From Candidatus Tanganyikabacteria bacterium (GTDB taxonomy: Bacteria; Cyanobacteriota; Sericytochromatia; S15B-MN24; VGJW01), in contig VGJW01000016.1 in the NCBI GenBank assembly GCA_016867265.1, positions 18,071-82,070 on the forward strand: a DNA stretch of 64,000 bases. The letters run 5' to 3'. The position numbers were made by a program, and so were the translations under genes. Position 1 is the stretch's first letter. Each line of letters opens with the position of its first letter. Positions 33,427 to 42,692 of the stretch are shown one piece after another. The notes under the pieces were generated by a model, which was not told the origin of the DNA, made no database searches, and saw nothing but the letters and a program-made list of their open reading frames with translations.

Positions 33427-33458
33427 GGGCAACCTGCCGGAGAGTCGGCAGGTTGCCC
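33427..33458 (-). terminator. perfect 13-bp hairpin after ccsB
   Basis: GGGCAACCTGCCG and CGGCAGGTTGCCC form a perfect 13-bp stem with a 6-nt loop, 8 nt after the ccsB stop. It lacks a U-tract, so it may be a factor-dependent or pause site between ccsB and the promoter of the LysM gene. Confidence 0.5.
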
Positions 33459-33465
33459 CCCCCGG

Positions 33466-34413
33466 CTAGAGCAGCTTGCCGTAGGTATGCAGGCCGGTTG
33501 CCAGGTAGTTCACACCCAGATAGGTGATGAGCACCGACACGAAGCCGGCGACGGCGAACCACGCCGCCTTGGCGCCCTGCCAGTCGCGTGACATCCGGGC
33601 GTGGAGGTAGGCCGCATAGACGAGCCAGGTGATCAGGGCCCACGTCTCCTTGGGGTCCCAGCTCCAGTAGGTGCCCCATGCGTGGTTGGCCCAGAGGCCA
33701 CCGGTGATGATGCCGAAAGCCAGGATGGGAAATCCGAGCATGATGAGCCTGTAGGTCAGTTCATCCAGCAAGTCCATGAGCGCCGTGTGGTTCTCTGGCT
33801 GCCGGGCTGCCATGGCGCCAATCGAGCGGGGCTGCAGGAACTGGTTGCGGTAGTGGAAGAACAGGTACAGCACGGCCGCCACGAAGGACAACGCGAAGGC
33901 GGCGTAGCTGACGAGCATCAGCGTGACGTGAATCTTGATCCAGTAGCTTTGCAGCGAGGGCACCAGGGGCGAGGCGTCACGGAGCCTGGGCGGCAGCAAC
34001 GAGGCCAGCGAGATGATGATCGTGACGAGGCCAGCCGAGACAAGGCCGAAGCCCGGCGCCTTGTAGGTCCGATCGATGACGAGATGGATCGCCAGAATCG
34101 CGAAGACCACGAACATCACGGACTCGAAGAGGTTCGACAATGGCCAGTAATGGGGATCGATCCGAATCATGTAGGCGTAGCGGTCGATGAGCTGCCCCAA
34201 CGAGGTCAGGGCGGCGAGGCCGAGCAGTCCCTGCCCGATGCGGCCAGGCATGGCTTTCCCGGTGGCCAGGCGCAGGATGAAAGCCAATGTCGCGAGCCCG
34301 GCGAGGACAAGCGTGGCCAGGACGAGGCGGCCATCGAGGATGACCATCCAATTCTGGGGGTCGACCATGCCGGTTGCCTGGCGGTCGAGCGAGGCGAATT
34401 CGTTGCCGTTCAA
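33466..34413 (-). CDS. ccsB: System II cytochrome c biogenesis protein CcsB/CcsA
   Basis: A 315-residue integral membrane protein with about eight transmembrane helices. The CcmC/CcsA haem-handling signature is clear: LWANHAWGTYWSWDPKETWA (the WWD-type WGxxWxWDxxE loop), with conserved His in the flanking helices (SYWIKIHVTLMLVSYAAFAL). With ResB it delivers haem to apocytochromes c outside the cytoplasm. TTG start at 34413 overlaps the resB TGA (TTGA), with AAAGGAG 8 nt upstream; this supports TTG over the later ATG. Confidence 0.95.
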   Translation of the reverse strand: MNGNEFASLDRQATGMVDPQNWMVILDGRLVLATLVLAGLATLAFILRLATGKAMPGRIGQGLLGLAALTSLGQLIDRYAYMIRIDPHYWPLSNLFESVMFVVFAILAIHLVIDRTYKAPGFGLVSAGLVTIIISLASLLPPRLRDASPLVPSLQSYWIKIHVTLMLVSYAAFALSFVAAVLYLFFHYRNQFLQPRSIGAMAARQPENHTALMDLLDELTYRLIMLGFPILAFGIITGGLWANHAWGTYWSWDPKETWALITWLVYAAYLHARMSRDWQGAKAAWFAVAGFVSVLITYLGVNYLATGLHTYGKLL

Positions 34414-36371
34414 GCGGCAGCTCCTTTCTCGAGCGGGGATGAGTCGAGCAATTGACCACCCAGGCTGCCGAAAAGCTTCCCGAGGTGGCGTCGGAAGGTG
34501 AATCGGCCCCGATTGACCTTGGCGCCCACGCGGCAGCCTTGGTCTTGGGCTGTCACCCAAAGCTGCTCGTGGTTGAAGAGACCCATCATCGTGCCGAGGA
34601 TGACAATCAGAAAGCCCGCATAGATGACGGGCAAGCCGGGGTCCGTTTTGGTCTGCAGGCCCGAGAACCAGACCGGGCCGTCCCACCGGACCTGGGTGAT
34701 GCCGATGTCGGCCCGTTCACCGGGCCGCATGACGGCCAGCGCCGTGCTGTCCCGTGCGTCCAGGATCCACAGGGGCGAGCCCGGCGGTTCGGCCGACTGC
34801 ATGACCACCACGTCGCGTCCCCCGATCTCGACGGGGTCCGACGCGGCGCCTTGCACGCGGAAGCCCGTCCGCTCCAGTTCGACCATCCTCAGGACCTGCG
34901 CCTGGCCGTCGATGACGAGTTCGGCTGCCACGGGGCCGCCGCCGGCGGCATCCTGGACGGTGCCGTCGAAGCGCACCCCCACGCCGCCGAAGGCCTTGCG
35001 GGCCCCGGGTGTCAGGGTGCCCAGCGAAGCGATTGAGTCCAGATCCACCACCTGAATCGGTTGGTCCGGTCCGGGCACGAAGAGGAACACCTTGCGGCTG
35101 CCGAACACGATCTGGCGGGTGATATAGCCCTGCATCTTGAATCGGCTGGCCGATTCGACGGGCACGACGAGTGGCTTGCCACCCACGTTCAGGCGAACTG
35201 AGGCGACGCCGGGCCTTGCGAGCACGCGCTTGACCGCGACGCTGTGGCCGCCCCCGGTCATCGCCTGTCCGGGCCGGGCATCCCCGAGGTAGCCCAGCAT
35301 CGGGAAGGTCAGGATTTCGAAATGGTCGCCCTTGCCCGTGTTGTAGGCGAAGACTTCCTGCTTGCCCAGCATGAAGCGCTGGGTAATGAAGCCTTGCAGC
35401 TTGGTCGAGGCCGATTGGTTGCCCAGGATGATGCGCGACTCGATGCCGCGGGCAACCGTCAGGATCTCGCCGCCGATGCCGTAAAACGACTGGTAGTAGG
35501 TGGTCCCCTTGTATTCGAGGGGCTCATTGACCTTGATGGTGCGTGTCAACATCGCCTTGCCGTCCTCGATGACGGAGAGGGTCGAGTAGAACTGCTTGAC
35601 GCTGCCGTCGGGGTAGCGCGTGGTCCAGAACTTGTCGAGTCGGACCTTGAAGTCGTCGGGCAACGGCGTCAGGCGGCCGCGGGTGCGCGCGTCCTCGAAG
35701 GCCTTGCGCGTCGGCATCGACTCGCCGGGCAGCAGGGGGAAGCTGTGCTTGTATCCCGTGAGACCGGCGGTGATGCCGCCGATAAGAATCATGAACAGGC
35801 CCAGGTGCACGACCATTGCCGCGAATCGGAAAAGGCGGTTGCGATCGGCGACAAAGCCTTCCTTGGCAGGGAAGACGCGGTAGCCGCGGCGGCGCAGGGT
35901 TTGGGCCACCTGGTCGGCCGTGGCATCGGCGAACCGCACCTGATCCGGCATGTGGTCCCTGGCGGGGATGGGCAGGTCGCGGGGGCGGGCGAGCGCGAAG
36001 CGCAGGCGCGGCCAGACTCGAACGTAGGTGCAGACCGCCAGGTTCAGAAAGAACAAGCCAAGGAGCGTCAGGTACCACGCCGAGTAGTAGACGTTGTAGG
36101 CCTGGATCCCGATGAGGAATTCGCGTGTCCGCAGCGACATCTCTTCGAGGGCCAGGACGTCTTCCGGCCCGCCCTGCGGCACAATCGTCCCCAACGTCGA
36201 CGCTGCGGCGATGGCGCAGATGAGGACCACAGCCAGCTTGATGCTGGCCCAGAAGGAAATGAATCCGTTCCGGAAGGTGACCCATGCTTCGGGGCCACGG
36301 ACTTCGGCTTCCTGCTCCCGATCGAGCGGGGCAGAGTCGTCCGTAGCAGGAGTGGAAGGGCCGTCGGCCAT
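34410..36371 (-). CDS. resB: cytochrome c biogenesis protein ResB
   Basis: A 653-residue ResB/Ccs1 protein. Three N-terminal transmembrane helices (SIKLAVVLICAIAAASTLGT, AWYLTLLGLFFLNLAVCTYV, FRFAAMVVHLGLFMILIGG), a large external domain with YKGTTYYQSFYG, and a C-terminal helix (LPVIYAGFLIVILGTMMGLF). PARRRGYRVF-type and HLGL His positions fit the haem-handling role. It is larger than typical (450-550 residues), the external loop being expanded by about 130 residues. Coupled to ccsB by a TTGA overlap and divergent from hemA: haem synthesis and insertion are grouped. Confidence 0.92.
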   Translation of the reverse strand: MADGPSTPATDDSAPLDREQEAEVRGPEAWVTFRNGFISFWASIKLAVVLICAIAAASTLGTIVPQGGPEDVLALEEMSLRTREFLIGIQAYNVYYSAWYLTLLGLFFLNLAVCTYVRVWPRLRFALARPRDLPIPARDHMPDQVRFADATADQVAQTLRRRGYRVFPAKEGFVADRNRLFRFAAMVVHLGLFMILIGGITAGLTGYKHSFPLLPGESMPTRKAFEDARTRGRLTPLPDDFKVRLDKFWTTRYPDGSVKQFYSTLSVIEDGKAMLTRTIKVNEPLEYKGTTYYQSFYGIGGEILTVARGIESRIILGNQSASTKLQGFITQRFMLGKQEVFAYNTGKGDHFEILTFPMLGYLGDARPGQAMTGGGHSVAVKRVLARPGVASVRLNVGGKPLVVPVESASRFKMQGYITRQIVFGSRKVFLFVPGPDQPIQVVDLDSIASLGTLTPGARKAFGGVGVRFDGTVQDAAGGGPVAAELVIDGQAQVLRMVELERTGFRVQGAASDPVEIGGRDVVVMQSAEPPGSPLWILDARDSTALAVMRPGERADIGITQVRWDGPVWFSGLQTKTDPGLPVIYAGFLIVILGTMMGLFNHEQLWVTAQDQGCRVGAKVNRGRFTFRRHLGKLFGSLGGQLLDSSPLEKGAAA

Positions 36372-36463
36372 GGGAATTATTCCGGAAAAGCAGATCGAAA
36401 GGGCTCGGACAGGCTATTTCAGGATACCATGGGGACTGTCCTGCCCGGCATGCGGCTTCTTGC

Positions 36464-36495
36464 GGACGACGATGTCGTCCGGTTCGTCCTATAAT
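36464..36495 (+). promoter_or_regulatory. hemA promoter with palindromic operator
   Basis: GGACGAC-gat-GTCGTCC at 36464-36480 is a perfect 7-bp inverted repeat with a 3-nt centre. It is followed by TATAAT at 36490-36495. The palindrome covers where the -35 hexamer should be, and no good -35 is seen, a geometry expected of a repressor or activator site. It sits in the gap shared with divergent resB. Confidence 0.5.
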
Positions 36496-36533
36496 AGTCA
36501 TCAGCGGCTGTGTGGCCGTCAGCGAACCTATTC

Positions 36534-37820
36534 ATGCCCCTTCTCCTCATCGGCCTGAGCCACGACACGACACCCGTCGCACTGCGCGAGCGGTTGGCGT
36601 TCTCCGGCCCGGATGCTGCCACCGCCTTGGCCACGTGGCACGAGGAAGGCGTGGCTGCAGAGTTGGCGCTGATCTCCACCTGCAACCGGACCGAGGTCTA
36701 TGCCGTCGGAGATGACGCGGACGCGCTCGAGGAGACGCTCGTGGCCGCCTTGGCGCGCAGCCGCGAGTTGCCCGAGGCGCAGGTGCGCGGCCTGTGCCGG
36801 GTCCGTCGGGGAGACGAGGCCGTTCTGCATCTGGTGCGGGTGGCTTCCGGCCTCGAATCCCAGATCTTGGGCGAGGGCCAGATTCTGGGGCAGGTACGCG
36901 AGGCCTCGATGGCAGCGCGACGCATGGGGACGCTCGGGCCGGTGCTTGACGCCCTGTTCCGGACGGCCATCCAGGCAGGCCGGCGGGTCCGCACCGAAAC
37001 GGCCATCGCGCAGGGAGCCGTCAGTGTGGGTGCTGCCGCCGTGGAGTTGGCGCGGGAACACCTTGGCGGTTACCGCGGCAGGACGGTCCTGGTCATCGGT
37101 ACCGGCAAGATCGGCGAGTTGGCCTTGCGGCAACTCTCGTCCGAGCAACCGGCGCGCATCCTGATTGCCAACCGGACTCCGGAGTCCGCCCAAGCACTCG
37201 CCGAACCATTCGGTGCCGAAGCCGTCCCCTTCCCGGCGCTTGCAGGGGCCTTGCAGGTTGCCGATGTCGTTCTTTGCTGCACGGGTGCGCCCCACCACGT
37301 TCTCTACCGGGCGGATATCGCGCCCATCATGGCTGCGCGCGCCGGACGTCCCTTGCTGCTTCTGGATGTCTCCGTGCCTCGAAACCTCGATCCGGAGATG
37401 GCGACCTTGCCCGGCGTCGCACTTTTCGACATCGACGCGCTGACCTCCCTGACCGAACGCAACCGGGCGGACCGGGCCACCTGGCTTCCGGCCGCCGAGA
37501 CCATCGTCCTCGATGCGGCCCAGCGATTCCACGCCTCCGTCCAGATCCAGAAGGTCGGCCCTACCATCGCCGCTCTTCGGGACATGTACGAGTCCGTCCG
37601 CCACGCGGAACTGACGCGTTTCCTCGAACGCCATGGCGCCACGCTGGCGCCCGACCAGGTCTCCGCCATTACCGAACTGACGCGCGTGATTGGCACCAAG
37701 TTCCTGCACGTCCCCACGGTTGGCCTCAGGCATCACGCCGAAGCCGGTGCGGACGATCACGCCCGCGTGATCCAGGAGTTGTTCGGCCTTACGGATTCGG
37801 TACCGGCCTCGCAGGCCTGA
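36534..37820 (+). CDS. hemA: glutamyl-tRNA reductase
   Basis: First committed step of C5-pathway tetrapyrrole synthesis, reducing glutamyl-tRNA to glutamate-1-semialdehyde. The 428-residue protein starts MPLLLIGLSHDTTPVALRER and has the catalytic Cys in STCNRTEVYA (Cys50), HLVRVASGLESQILGEGQIL, the NADPH motif VLVIGTGKIGELALRQL, and PRNLDP. Start at 36534; a GTG 8 codons upstream is less likely. Its 3' end overlaps the convergent CPBP gene by 32 nt. Confidence 0.97.
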   Translation: MPLLLIGLSHDTTPVALRERLAFSGPDAATALATWHEEGVAAELALISTCNRTEVYAVGDDADALEETLVAALARSRELPEAQVRGLCRVRRGDEAVLHLVRVASGLESQILGEGQILGQVREASMAARRMGTLGPVLDALFRTAIQAGRRVRTETAIAQGAVSVGAAAVELAREHLGGYRGRTVLVIGTGKIGELALRQLSSEQPARILIANRTPESAQALAEPFGAEAVPFPALAGALQVADVVLCCTGAPHHVLYRADIAPIMAARAGRPLLLLDVSVPRNLDPEMATLPGVALFDIDALTSLTERNRADRATWLPAAETIVLDAAQRFHASVQIQKVGPTIAALRDMYESVRHAELTRFLERHGATLAPDQVSAITELTRVIGTKFLHVPTVGLRHHAEAGADDHARVIQELFGLTDSVPASQA

Positions 37821-38577
37821 ACAACCACCATCCGGCTGCCACGGCAGCCGCGAGGCCCGTGGGTGCGAGCAAGGCGACGTGGGCAAGCCACCATGGGTCC
37901 TCGAGCAGGTTGGCCTGCGTGAGTGCGAGACCATTGTTGGCCATGTGGGCCACGACGCCGGGCCACAAGGAACCGGTCCGCCAAGCCACAAGTCCGAGCC
38001 ACGCACCTAGGACGAGATAGCTGGGAAGGCCATACATATCTTGGTGAAAGGCGGCAAACATGGCCGTGACGGCGGCGATGCGCGCCCACGGCATGCCGTC
38101 ACGGGCCTCGTGGATGCGGAAGAGGCCACGCTGCAGGACGCCGCGAAATGCCATCTCCTCGCACAAGCCGGGCAATATGACGGCACCGACGGCCAGCCAG
38201 GCCAGTTTGGGGCCGAAGCCGTCGATGGTCATCAGGTCGGCGAGACCTTCGGGCATCGCGAGGCCGGTCAGCAGGCTCCAGGCCATCTGGCCATAGGTCA
38301 TCAGGATGGCGAGGCCCAGCATCCCCATCGTGGCCGCAACGACGGCTGAAGGGCGGCATGCGGTCCAGCCGCTGCGGCCAAGTCGGGCGGCCAGATTGCC
38401 CGGCCCGGCCAAAAGCAGTGCCGGCAGGCCGACACCAAGGGCCTCGATGGGCACGAAGAGTGCTTCGGCCGGTCGCTGCGGCCAGGTCATCGTGGCCAAC
38501 GTCACGGCCAGCACGGGGCCGACCAGCAGCGTCGGGACCAGCGCGGCAGCCGCGATGCGCCCGGGGGCCTGACTCAC
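37789..38577 (-). CDS. CPBP-family intramembrane metalloprotease
   Basis: A 262-residue membrane protein with six to eight helices. The CPBP (Rce1/Abi-like) active-site motifs are present: CEEMAFRGVLQRGL (EExxFR), FAAFHQDMYG and HMANNGLAL. Members process prenylated proteins or bacteriocins, or act in regulated proteolysis; the substrate here is unknown. It starts next to phnE (overlap of 4 nt) and overlaps hemA convergently. Confidence 0.88.
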   Translation of the reverse strand: MSQAPGRIAAAALVPTLLVGPVLAVTLATMTWPQRPAEALFVPIEALGVGLPALLLAGPGNLAARLGRSGWTACRPSAVVAATMGMLGLAILMTYGQMAWSLLTGLAMPEGLADLMTIDGFGPKLAWLAVGAVILPGLCEEMAFRGVLQRGLFRIHEARDGMPWARIAAVTAMFAAFHQDMYGLPSYLVLGAWLGLVAWRTGSLWPGVVAHMANNGLALTQANLLEDPWWLAHVALLAPTGLAAAVAAGWWLFRPARPVPNP

Positions 38578-39494
38578 TGCACCATCCGGCGAAGTCGCGC
38601 GCTGGCAAAGTCCACGATGAGGACGAGCACGATGAGGACCAGCACGCTTACGGCCGCCTGCTGATACTGGAAGGTCCGGAAGTCCGCGTTCATCAGCAGG
38701 CCGATGCCGCCGGCACCGATCAGGCCGAGTACGGTCGCTGCTCGGATGTTGGCCTCGAAGCGGTAGATGACGAAGCTGATGAAGTCGGCCATGACCTGGG
38801 GGACCACGGCGAAGGAGTAGACCTGAAAGCGGTTGGCGCCCGTGGCCTGGATGGCTTCGACGACACCTTGGTCAATGTTCTCAATGGCCTCGCTGAAAAG
38901 CTTGACCAGCACGGTCGTGGTGGCGAACGCCAGTGCGGATACGCCCGTGAACGGCCCGAGGCCGATGGCCGAGATCAGGACGAGGCCGACGGCGAAGTCC
39001 GGGATACTTCGCAGGACGTTCACGACGACCTTGACTCCGAAATACACGGAGGGGTGGGGCGAGGTGTTCCGTGCCGCGAGGAAGCCCAATGGGAAGCTGA
39101 ACAGCGCCGCGAGGGCCGTGCCCGCGATTGCCATCTGGATGGTCTGGATGGTGCCCCCGAGGATCGTCTGGGGCCACGTGTTGGACCACCAGGCATCCCG
39201 GATGTCCTGCTGGTCTTGCGTCAGGGGGCCGGGCAACAGGGTCTGCTGCCACGTCAGTTCCTCGGGCAGGTGGTAGTCGGCGGGGTCGAAAAGGCGCCCC
39301 CAGTCCGGCGGCCAGCTTTGCTTGGCCATGTCCGCCATCTTGGGCAGGCCGGCGACCAGTTCCGCCGGGTTGAACTGTGTACCCAGGAAGGCCCACGCCA
39401 GGACCGCGAGCACGGACAGCGTCACCACCAGGCGCTTGCCCGTGGATCGTGGTGGCCGGGGCAGATCCAGATACTGGTCGGTGGCGCCCCTCAT
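38574..39494 (-). CDS. phnE: phosphonate/phosphite ABC transporter permease PhnE
   Basis: Inner-membrane permease of 306 residues with five to six helices. The EAA loop is visible (EAIQATGANRFQVYSFAVVPQ), and the IPDFAVGLVLISAIGLGPF and SFVIYRFEANIRAATVLGLI segments are PhnE-specific. An unusually long polar stretch (about 45-110) follows the first helix. It overlaps phnC at its start (ATGA), and the CPBP gene follows with a 4-nt overlap. Confidence 0.93.
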   Translation of the reverse strand: MRGATDQYLDLPRPPRSTGKRLVVTLSVLAVLAWAFLGTQFNPAELVAGLPKMADMAKQSWPPDWGRLFDPADYHLPEELTWQQTLLPGPLTQDQQDIRDAWWSNTWPQTILGGTIQTIQMAIAGTALAALFSFPLGFLAARNTSPHPSVYFGVKVVVNVLRSIPDFAVGLVLISAIGLGPFTGVSALAFATTTVLVKLFSEAIENIDQGVVEAIQATGANRFQVYSFAVVPQVMADFISFVIYRFEANIRAATVLGLIGAGGIGLLMNADFRTFQYQQAAVSVLVLIVLVLIVDFASARLRRMVQ

Positions 39495-40330
39495 ACCGAG
39501 AACCCCCGCAGTTCTTCCGTCTTGGCTTGGTAGATGCGCCGGATCGAGAGGTCGTCAAGCTTGTCGGGTGGTCCGTCGAAGACGACCTGCCCGCCTGCGA
39601 ACCCGATGACGCGGTCCGCGTAGCGCTTGGCCAGCTCCAGCACGTGCAGGCAGACCAGCACAGTGATGTTGTCCTCACGGCAGATGTTGCGCATCAACTC
39701 GAGGATCGACAAGGAGAGCTTGGGGTCGAGCGAGGCAACGGGTTCGTCGCCCAGGATCATCGCGGGACATTGCATCAGGGCACGGGCGATGGCGACCCGT
39801 TGCTGCTGGCCGCCCGAGATGGCGTCCGCCCGCTGATAGGCCAAGGGCAGCAGGCCCACGCGGTCGAGGTTGCGCAGTGCCCGGGCTTGTTCCTGGTCGC
39901 TGAACATGCGGAGCGAACTGAGCATGGGATGGGCGTAGCCCAGGCTTCCCGAGAGGACGTTGTCGATGACGGACAAGCGCTTCGCGAGGTTGAACTGCTG
40001 GAACACCATGCCGACGCGCCTGCGCCAGCGTTGCAGTTCCGGACCGCTGACACGGACGATGTCGACAACGGCATCGGCGGGACGATCGACCACCATGCCC
40101 GGTACCAGGATGCGGCCCGAGGTCGGTTCCACGAGGCGGTTCAGACAGCGCAGGAACGTGCTTTTGCCTGCTCCCGACAGGCCCAGGATGGCGACAAACT
40201 CCCCCGGCCGGAAGGCCAGATCCACGCCCTTGAGCACCTCCTGGCCACCCGGATAGGTCTTGTGCAGGCCGGTGACCTGAATGAGGTCCGCGTCCCGGGG
40301 CAGCAGGATGCTCGTAGGCTGGCGGCTCAT
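39491..40330 (-). CDS. phnC: phosphonate/phosphite ABC transporter ATPase PhnC
   Basis: A 279-residue ABC ATPase. Walker [18 protein letters not shown], signature [15 protein letters not shown], Walker [18 protein letters not shown], all intact. The [13 protein letters not shown] and [19 protein letters not shown] segments are of the PhnC type. Energises PhnE import. It overlaps both phnD (upstream) and phnE (downstream) by 4 nt. Confidence 0.95.
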   Translation of the reverse strand: MSRQPTSILLPRDADLIQVTGLHKTYPGGQEVLKGVDLAFRPGEFVAILGLSGAGKSTFLRCLNRLVEPTSGRILVPGMVVDRPADAVVDIVRVSGPELQRWRRRVGMVFQQFNLAKRLSVIDNVLSGSLGYAHPMLSSLRMFSDQEQARALRNLDRVGLLPLAYQRADAISGGQQQRVAIARALMQCPAMILGDEPVASLDPKLSLSILELMRNICREDNITVLVCLHVLELAKRYADRVIGFAGGQVVFDGPPDKLDDLSIRRIYQAKTEELRGFSV

Positions 40331-41235
40331 GGACGTCGATTCATGCCCGCGAGGGCTTCGCGGACGCTGTCGTAGTCGGAGGGCCTGGCCTCGACGAAGG
40401 CGTCGATGTTGTAGATCTCCTTGAAGCGGCGGCGGCCCTCGGGGGTACGACCCATGTCGAGAAAGGCCGACTTCAGTCGCTTGGCCAAGCCCGGCGTGAG
40501 GTCCGGGCGCACGCAGAAGACGTCGTTGGGAATGGCCTTGGAAACGGCGATGGTCCTGAAGGCCTGGCGTTCCTCGGGTTTCTTCAGGAAGACGGTCCAA
40601 GCCCCTTCCTTACCTTGTGGATCGTTGCAGAACACGGCCCCGGCCTCAGCCTTGCCGTGGAGTACGGCGAGCACCGTGGCGTCGTGTCCGCCGCCCGGTA
40701 GCCGCCGCAGGTCGCTGTCCGGGTCGATGCCGTTGGTGCGCAGCAGCGCCGAGGGGAAGATGGTGCCCGCGACGCTCAGGGGATCGCCGAAGGCGAACGT
40801 CCGGCCGCGCAGGTCGTCAAGCTTGCGGATTGGACTCTCCTTGCGGACGATGATGGCGGAGTAGAACACTTGGCGGCCGTTCCGGACCGCCTTGAGCATC
40901 AGCCTTACCCTCGCCTTCTGCTCTGCGAAGACGTACGCGAGCGGCGCCAGGAACGCGGCATCGAGCTTGCGATTGGCCATCGCCTCGACCACGCCCGTGT
41001 AGTCGGTGGCCACGAAGGGCACGACGCGCACACCAAGACGGCGGGACAAGTCGGCGACCAGCGGCGCCACCTTGCGGAACATTTCGTCGAATTTGTCCGA
41101 GGGGACGAAACCGATGCGCAGCACCTCGCGCGCGGGAGCCGGTGCCGCGAGGGCCAGCGGGGGGGGCGGGGCGAGCGTGGCCAAGCCCAGAAGCAGCGCT
41201 GCCGCAAGCATGAGGCGGGACGGTAGGGCGCGCAA
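40327..41235 (-). CDS. phnD: phosphonate/phosphite-binding protein PhnD
   Basis: A 302-residue periplasmic-binding protein of the PhnD/SsuA type. After a signal peptide it has VLRIGFVPSDKFDEMFRKVA, the ligand loop VATDYTGVVEAMANRKLDAA, and FNDPQGKEG-like and KSPIRKLDDLRG segments (NTRKLDDL-type). I favour TTG 41235 (GAGG upstream) which gives a normal signal with positive charges; ATG 41211 is the alternative. No C-P lyase genes follow, so the operon only serves uptake of phosphonate or phosphite. It lies 11 nt after glyS. Confidence 0.92.
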   Translation of the reverse strand: MRALPSRLMLAAALLLGLATLAPPPPLALAAPAPAREVLRIGFVPSDKFDEMFRKVAPLVADLSRRLGVRVVPFVATDYTGVVEAMANRKLDAAFLAPLAYVFAEQKARVRLMLKAVRNGRQVFYSAIIVRKESPIRKLDDLRGRTFAFGDPLSVAGTIFPSALLRTNGIDPDSDLRRLPGGGHDATVLAVLHGKAEAGAVFCNDPQGKEGAWTVFLKKPEERQAFRTIAVSKAIPNDVFCVRPDLTPGLAKRLKSAFLDMGRTPEGRRRFKEIYNIDAFVEARPSDYDSVREALAGMNRRP

Positions 41236-41246
41236 GACCGGATGCC

Positions 41247-42638
41247 TCAGGCCTGGCCGCCTACCGCTGCGGGGAAGATCCACGAGGCCCCCAACTGGCG
41301 GGTCGGAGGCTCGAGGCGTTCCGCGAGCCACGATTCGAGCTGGTCGATGCCGACCCGGACCTGCTGCATCGAGTCGCGTTCCCGAACCGTCACGGCGTGA
41401 TCGGTGAGGCTCTCGAAGTCGATCGTCACGCAGAAAGGGGTACCGATCTCGTCCTGACGGCGGTAGCGCTTGCCGATGGAGCCGGTCGTATCCGTCTCGA
41501 CCGTCCACCGCGTCCGCATGGCGGCTGCGATTCGCGATGCCGGCTCAGCAAGCTCGGTCTTCTTGGAGAGGGGCAGGATGGCGACCTTGATGGGCGCGAG
41601 GCGGGGATGGAACCGCAGGACGACGCGTGTTTCCCCCTTCTCGTCGGTCTCCTCGTCATACGCATCCACCAGGAAGGCCAGCGTCGCACGGTCGGCACCC
41701 GCAGAGGGTTCCACGACGTGGGGCACCCAGTGCTCCCGGGTGGCGTCGTCGAAGAAGCTCATGTCCTGACCGCTGTGCTCCGCGTGCTGGCGTAGGTCGT
41801 AATCGCCCCGATGCGCGATGCCCTCGAGTTCCGACCAGCCGAAGGGGAACAGGTATTCGATGTCGACCGTCGCCTTGGCGTAATGGGCCAGCTCGTCGCT
41901 GCCCTGTGCCCGACGACGCAGGCGATCGGCCTTGAGTCCGAGGTTCAGATACCACTGGTAGCGGGCCTCGACCCAAGCATCCCAGTGGGCGTCCGACTGG
42001 TCGGGCGGGCAGAAGTATTCGATCTCCATCTGCTCGAACTCGCGCGTGCGGAAGGTGAAGTTGCCCGGCGTGATCTCGTTGCGGAAGGCCTTGCCGATCT
42101 GGGCCACGCCGAAGGGCGGGCGACGGCGTGTCGTGTTCATGTGGTTCTTCGCGTTGACGAAGATGCCCTGCGCGGTTTCCGGCCTGAGATAAACCGTCGC
42201 GGCCGACTCCTCGACCGGGCCCATGAAGGTCTTGAACATGAGATTGAAGCTGCGGGCTTCCGTAAGGTCGCAGGCGTTGTGCTGGCCGGGGCACTTGCTG
42301 GGCTTCTCGGGGCACTGCACGTCCTCGAGCTTGTCCGCACGGAAGCGGGCCTTGCACGTCCGGCAATCGACCAGCGGATCGGAGAAGGTCGCGACGTGCC
42401 CGGAAGCTACCCAGGCCTCGGGGCGCATCAGAATGGCGGCGTCCTGGCCGACCATGTCGTCCCGCTCCTGGACGACCGAGCGCCACCACGCGGCCTTAAC
42501 GGCATTCTTGAGCAGGACACCATAGGCCCCGTAGTCCCAGCAGGAAGCCAGGCCCCCGTAGATCTCGGAAGACTGGAAGATCAGGCCCCGGCGCTTAGCC
42601 AGGGAGACCACCTTGTCCATGAGGTCGTTCGGGCTCAT
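41247..42638 (-). CDS. glyS: glycyl-tRNA synthetase (alpha2 type)
   Basis: Class II synthetase of 463 residues, ligating glycine to tRNA-Gly. N-terminal LAKRRGLIFQSSEIYGGLAS and WDYGAYGVLLKN, motif 2 region AQGIFVNAKNHMNTTRRRPP and FGVAQIGKAFRNEITPGNFT, and the C-terminal anticodon-binding domain ending near IDQLESWLAE. The Cys-rich CRTCKARF insert resembles the zinc insert. The eukaryotic/Gram-positive type dimer is encoded by one gene. ATG 42638 with GGAG upstream; promoter TAGCAT at 42673-42678. Confidence 0.95.
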   Translation of the reverse strand: MSPNDLMDKVVSLAKRRGLIFQSSEIYGGLASCWDYGAYGVLLKNAVKAAWWRSVVQERDDMVGQDAAILMRPEAWVASGHVATFSDPLVDCRTCKARFRADKLEDVQCPEKPSKCPGQHNACDLTEARSFNLMFKTFMGPVEESAATVYLRPETAQGIFVNAKNHMNTTRRRPPFGVAQIGKAFRNEITPGNFTFRTREFEQMEIEYFCPPDQSDAHWDAWVEARYQWYLNLGLKADRLRRRAQGSDELAHYAKATVDIEYLFPFGWSELEGIAHRGDYDLRQHAEHSGQDMSFFDDATREHWVPHVVEPSAGADRATLAFLVDAYDEETDEKGETRVVLRFHPRLAPIKVAILPLSKKTELAEPASRIAAAMRTRWTVETDTTGSIGKRYRRQDEIGTPFCVTIDFESLTDHAVTVRERDSMQQVRVGIDQLESWLAERLEPPTRQLGASWIFPAAVGGQA

Positions 42639-42672
42639 CGGGATGCTCCAGGAGGGCCGGGGGACAACGGCC

Positions 42673-42678
42673 ATGCTA
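42673..42678 (-). promoter_or_regulatory. -10 promoter (TAGCAT) of glyS
   Basis: The minus strand reads GTGTAGCATGG, with TAGCAT 34 nt before the chosen ATG at 42638. An in-frame ATG at 42674 overlaps the -10, so it is probably not the start. Confidence 0.35.
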
Positions 42679-42692
42679 CACCAGCGCCGGGG

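Noticed and set aside
37789..38577. CPBP protease as a bacteriocin immunity system
   Set aside because: No bacteriocin-like small peptide or transporter is next to it; phn genes are the only neighbours on that strand.
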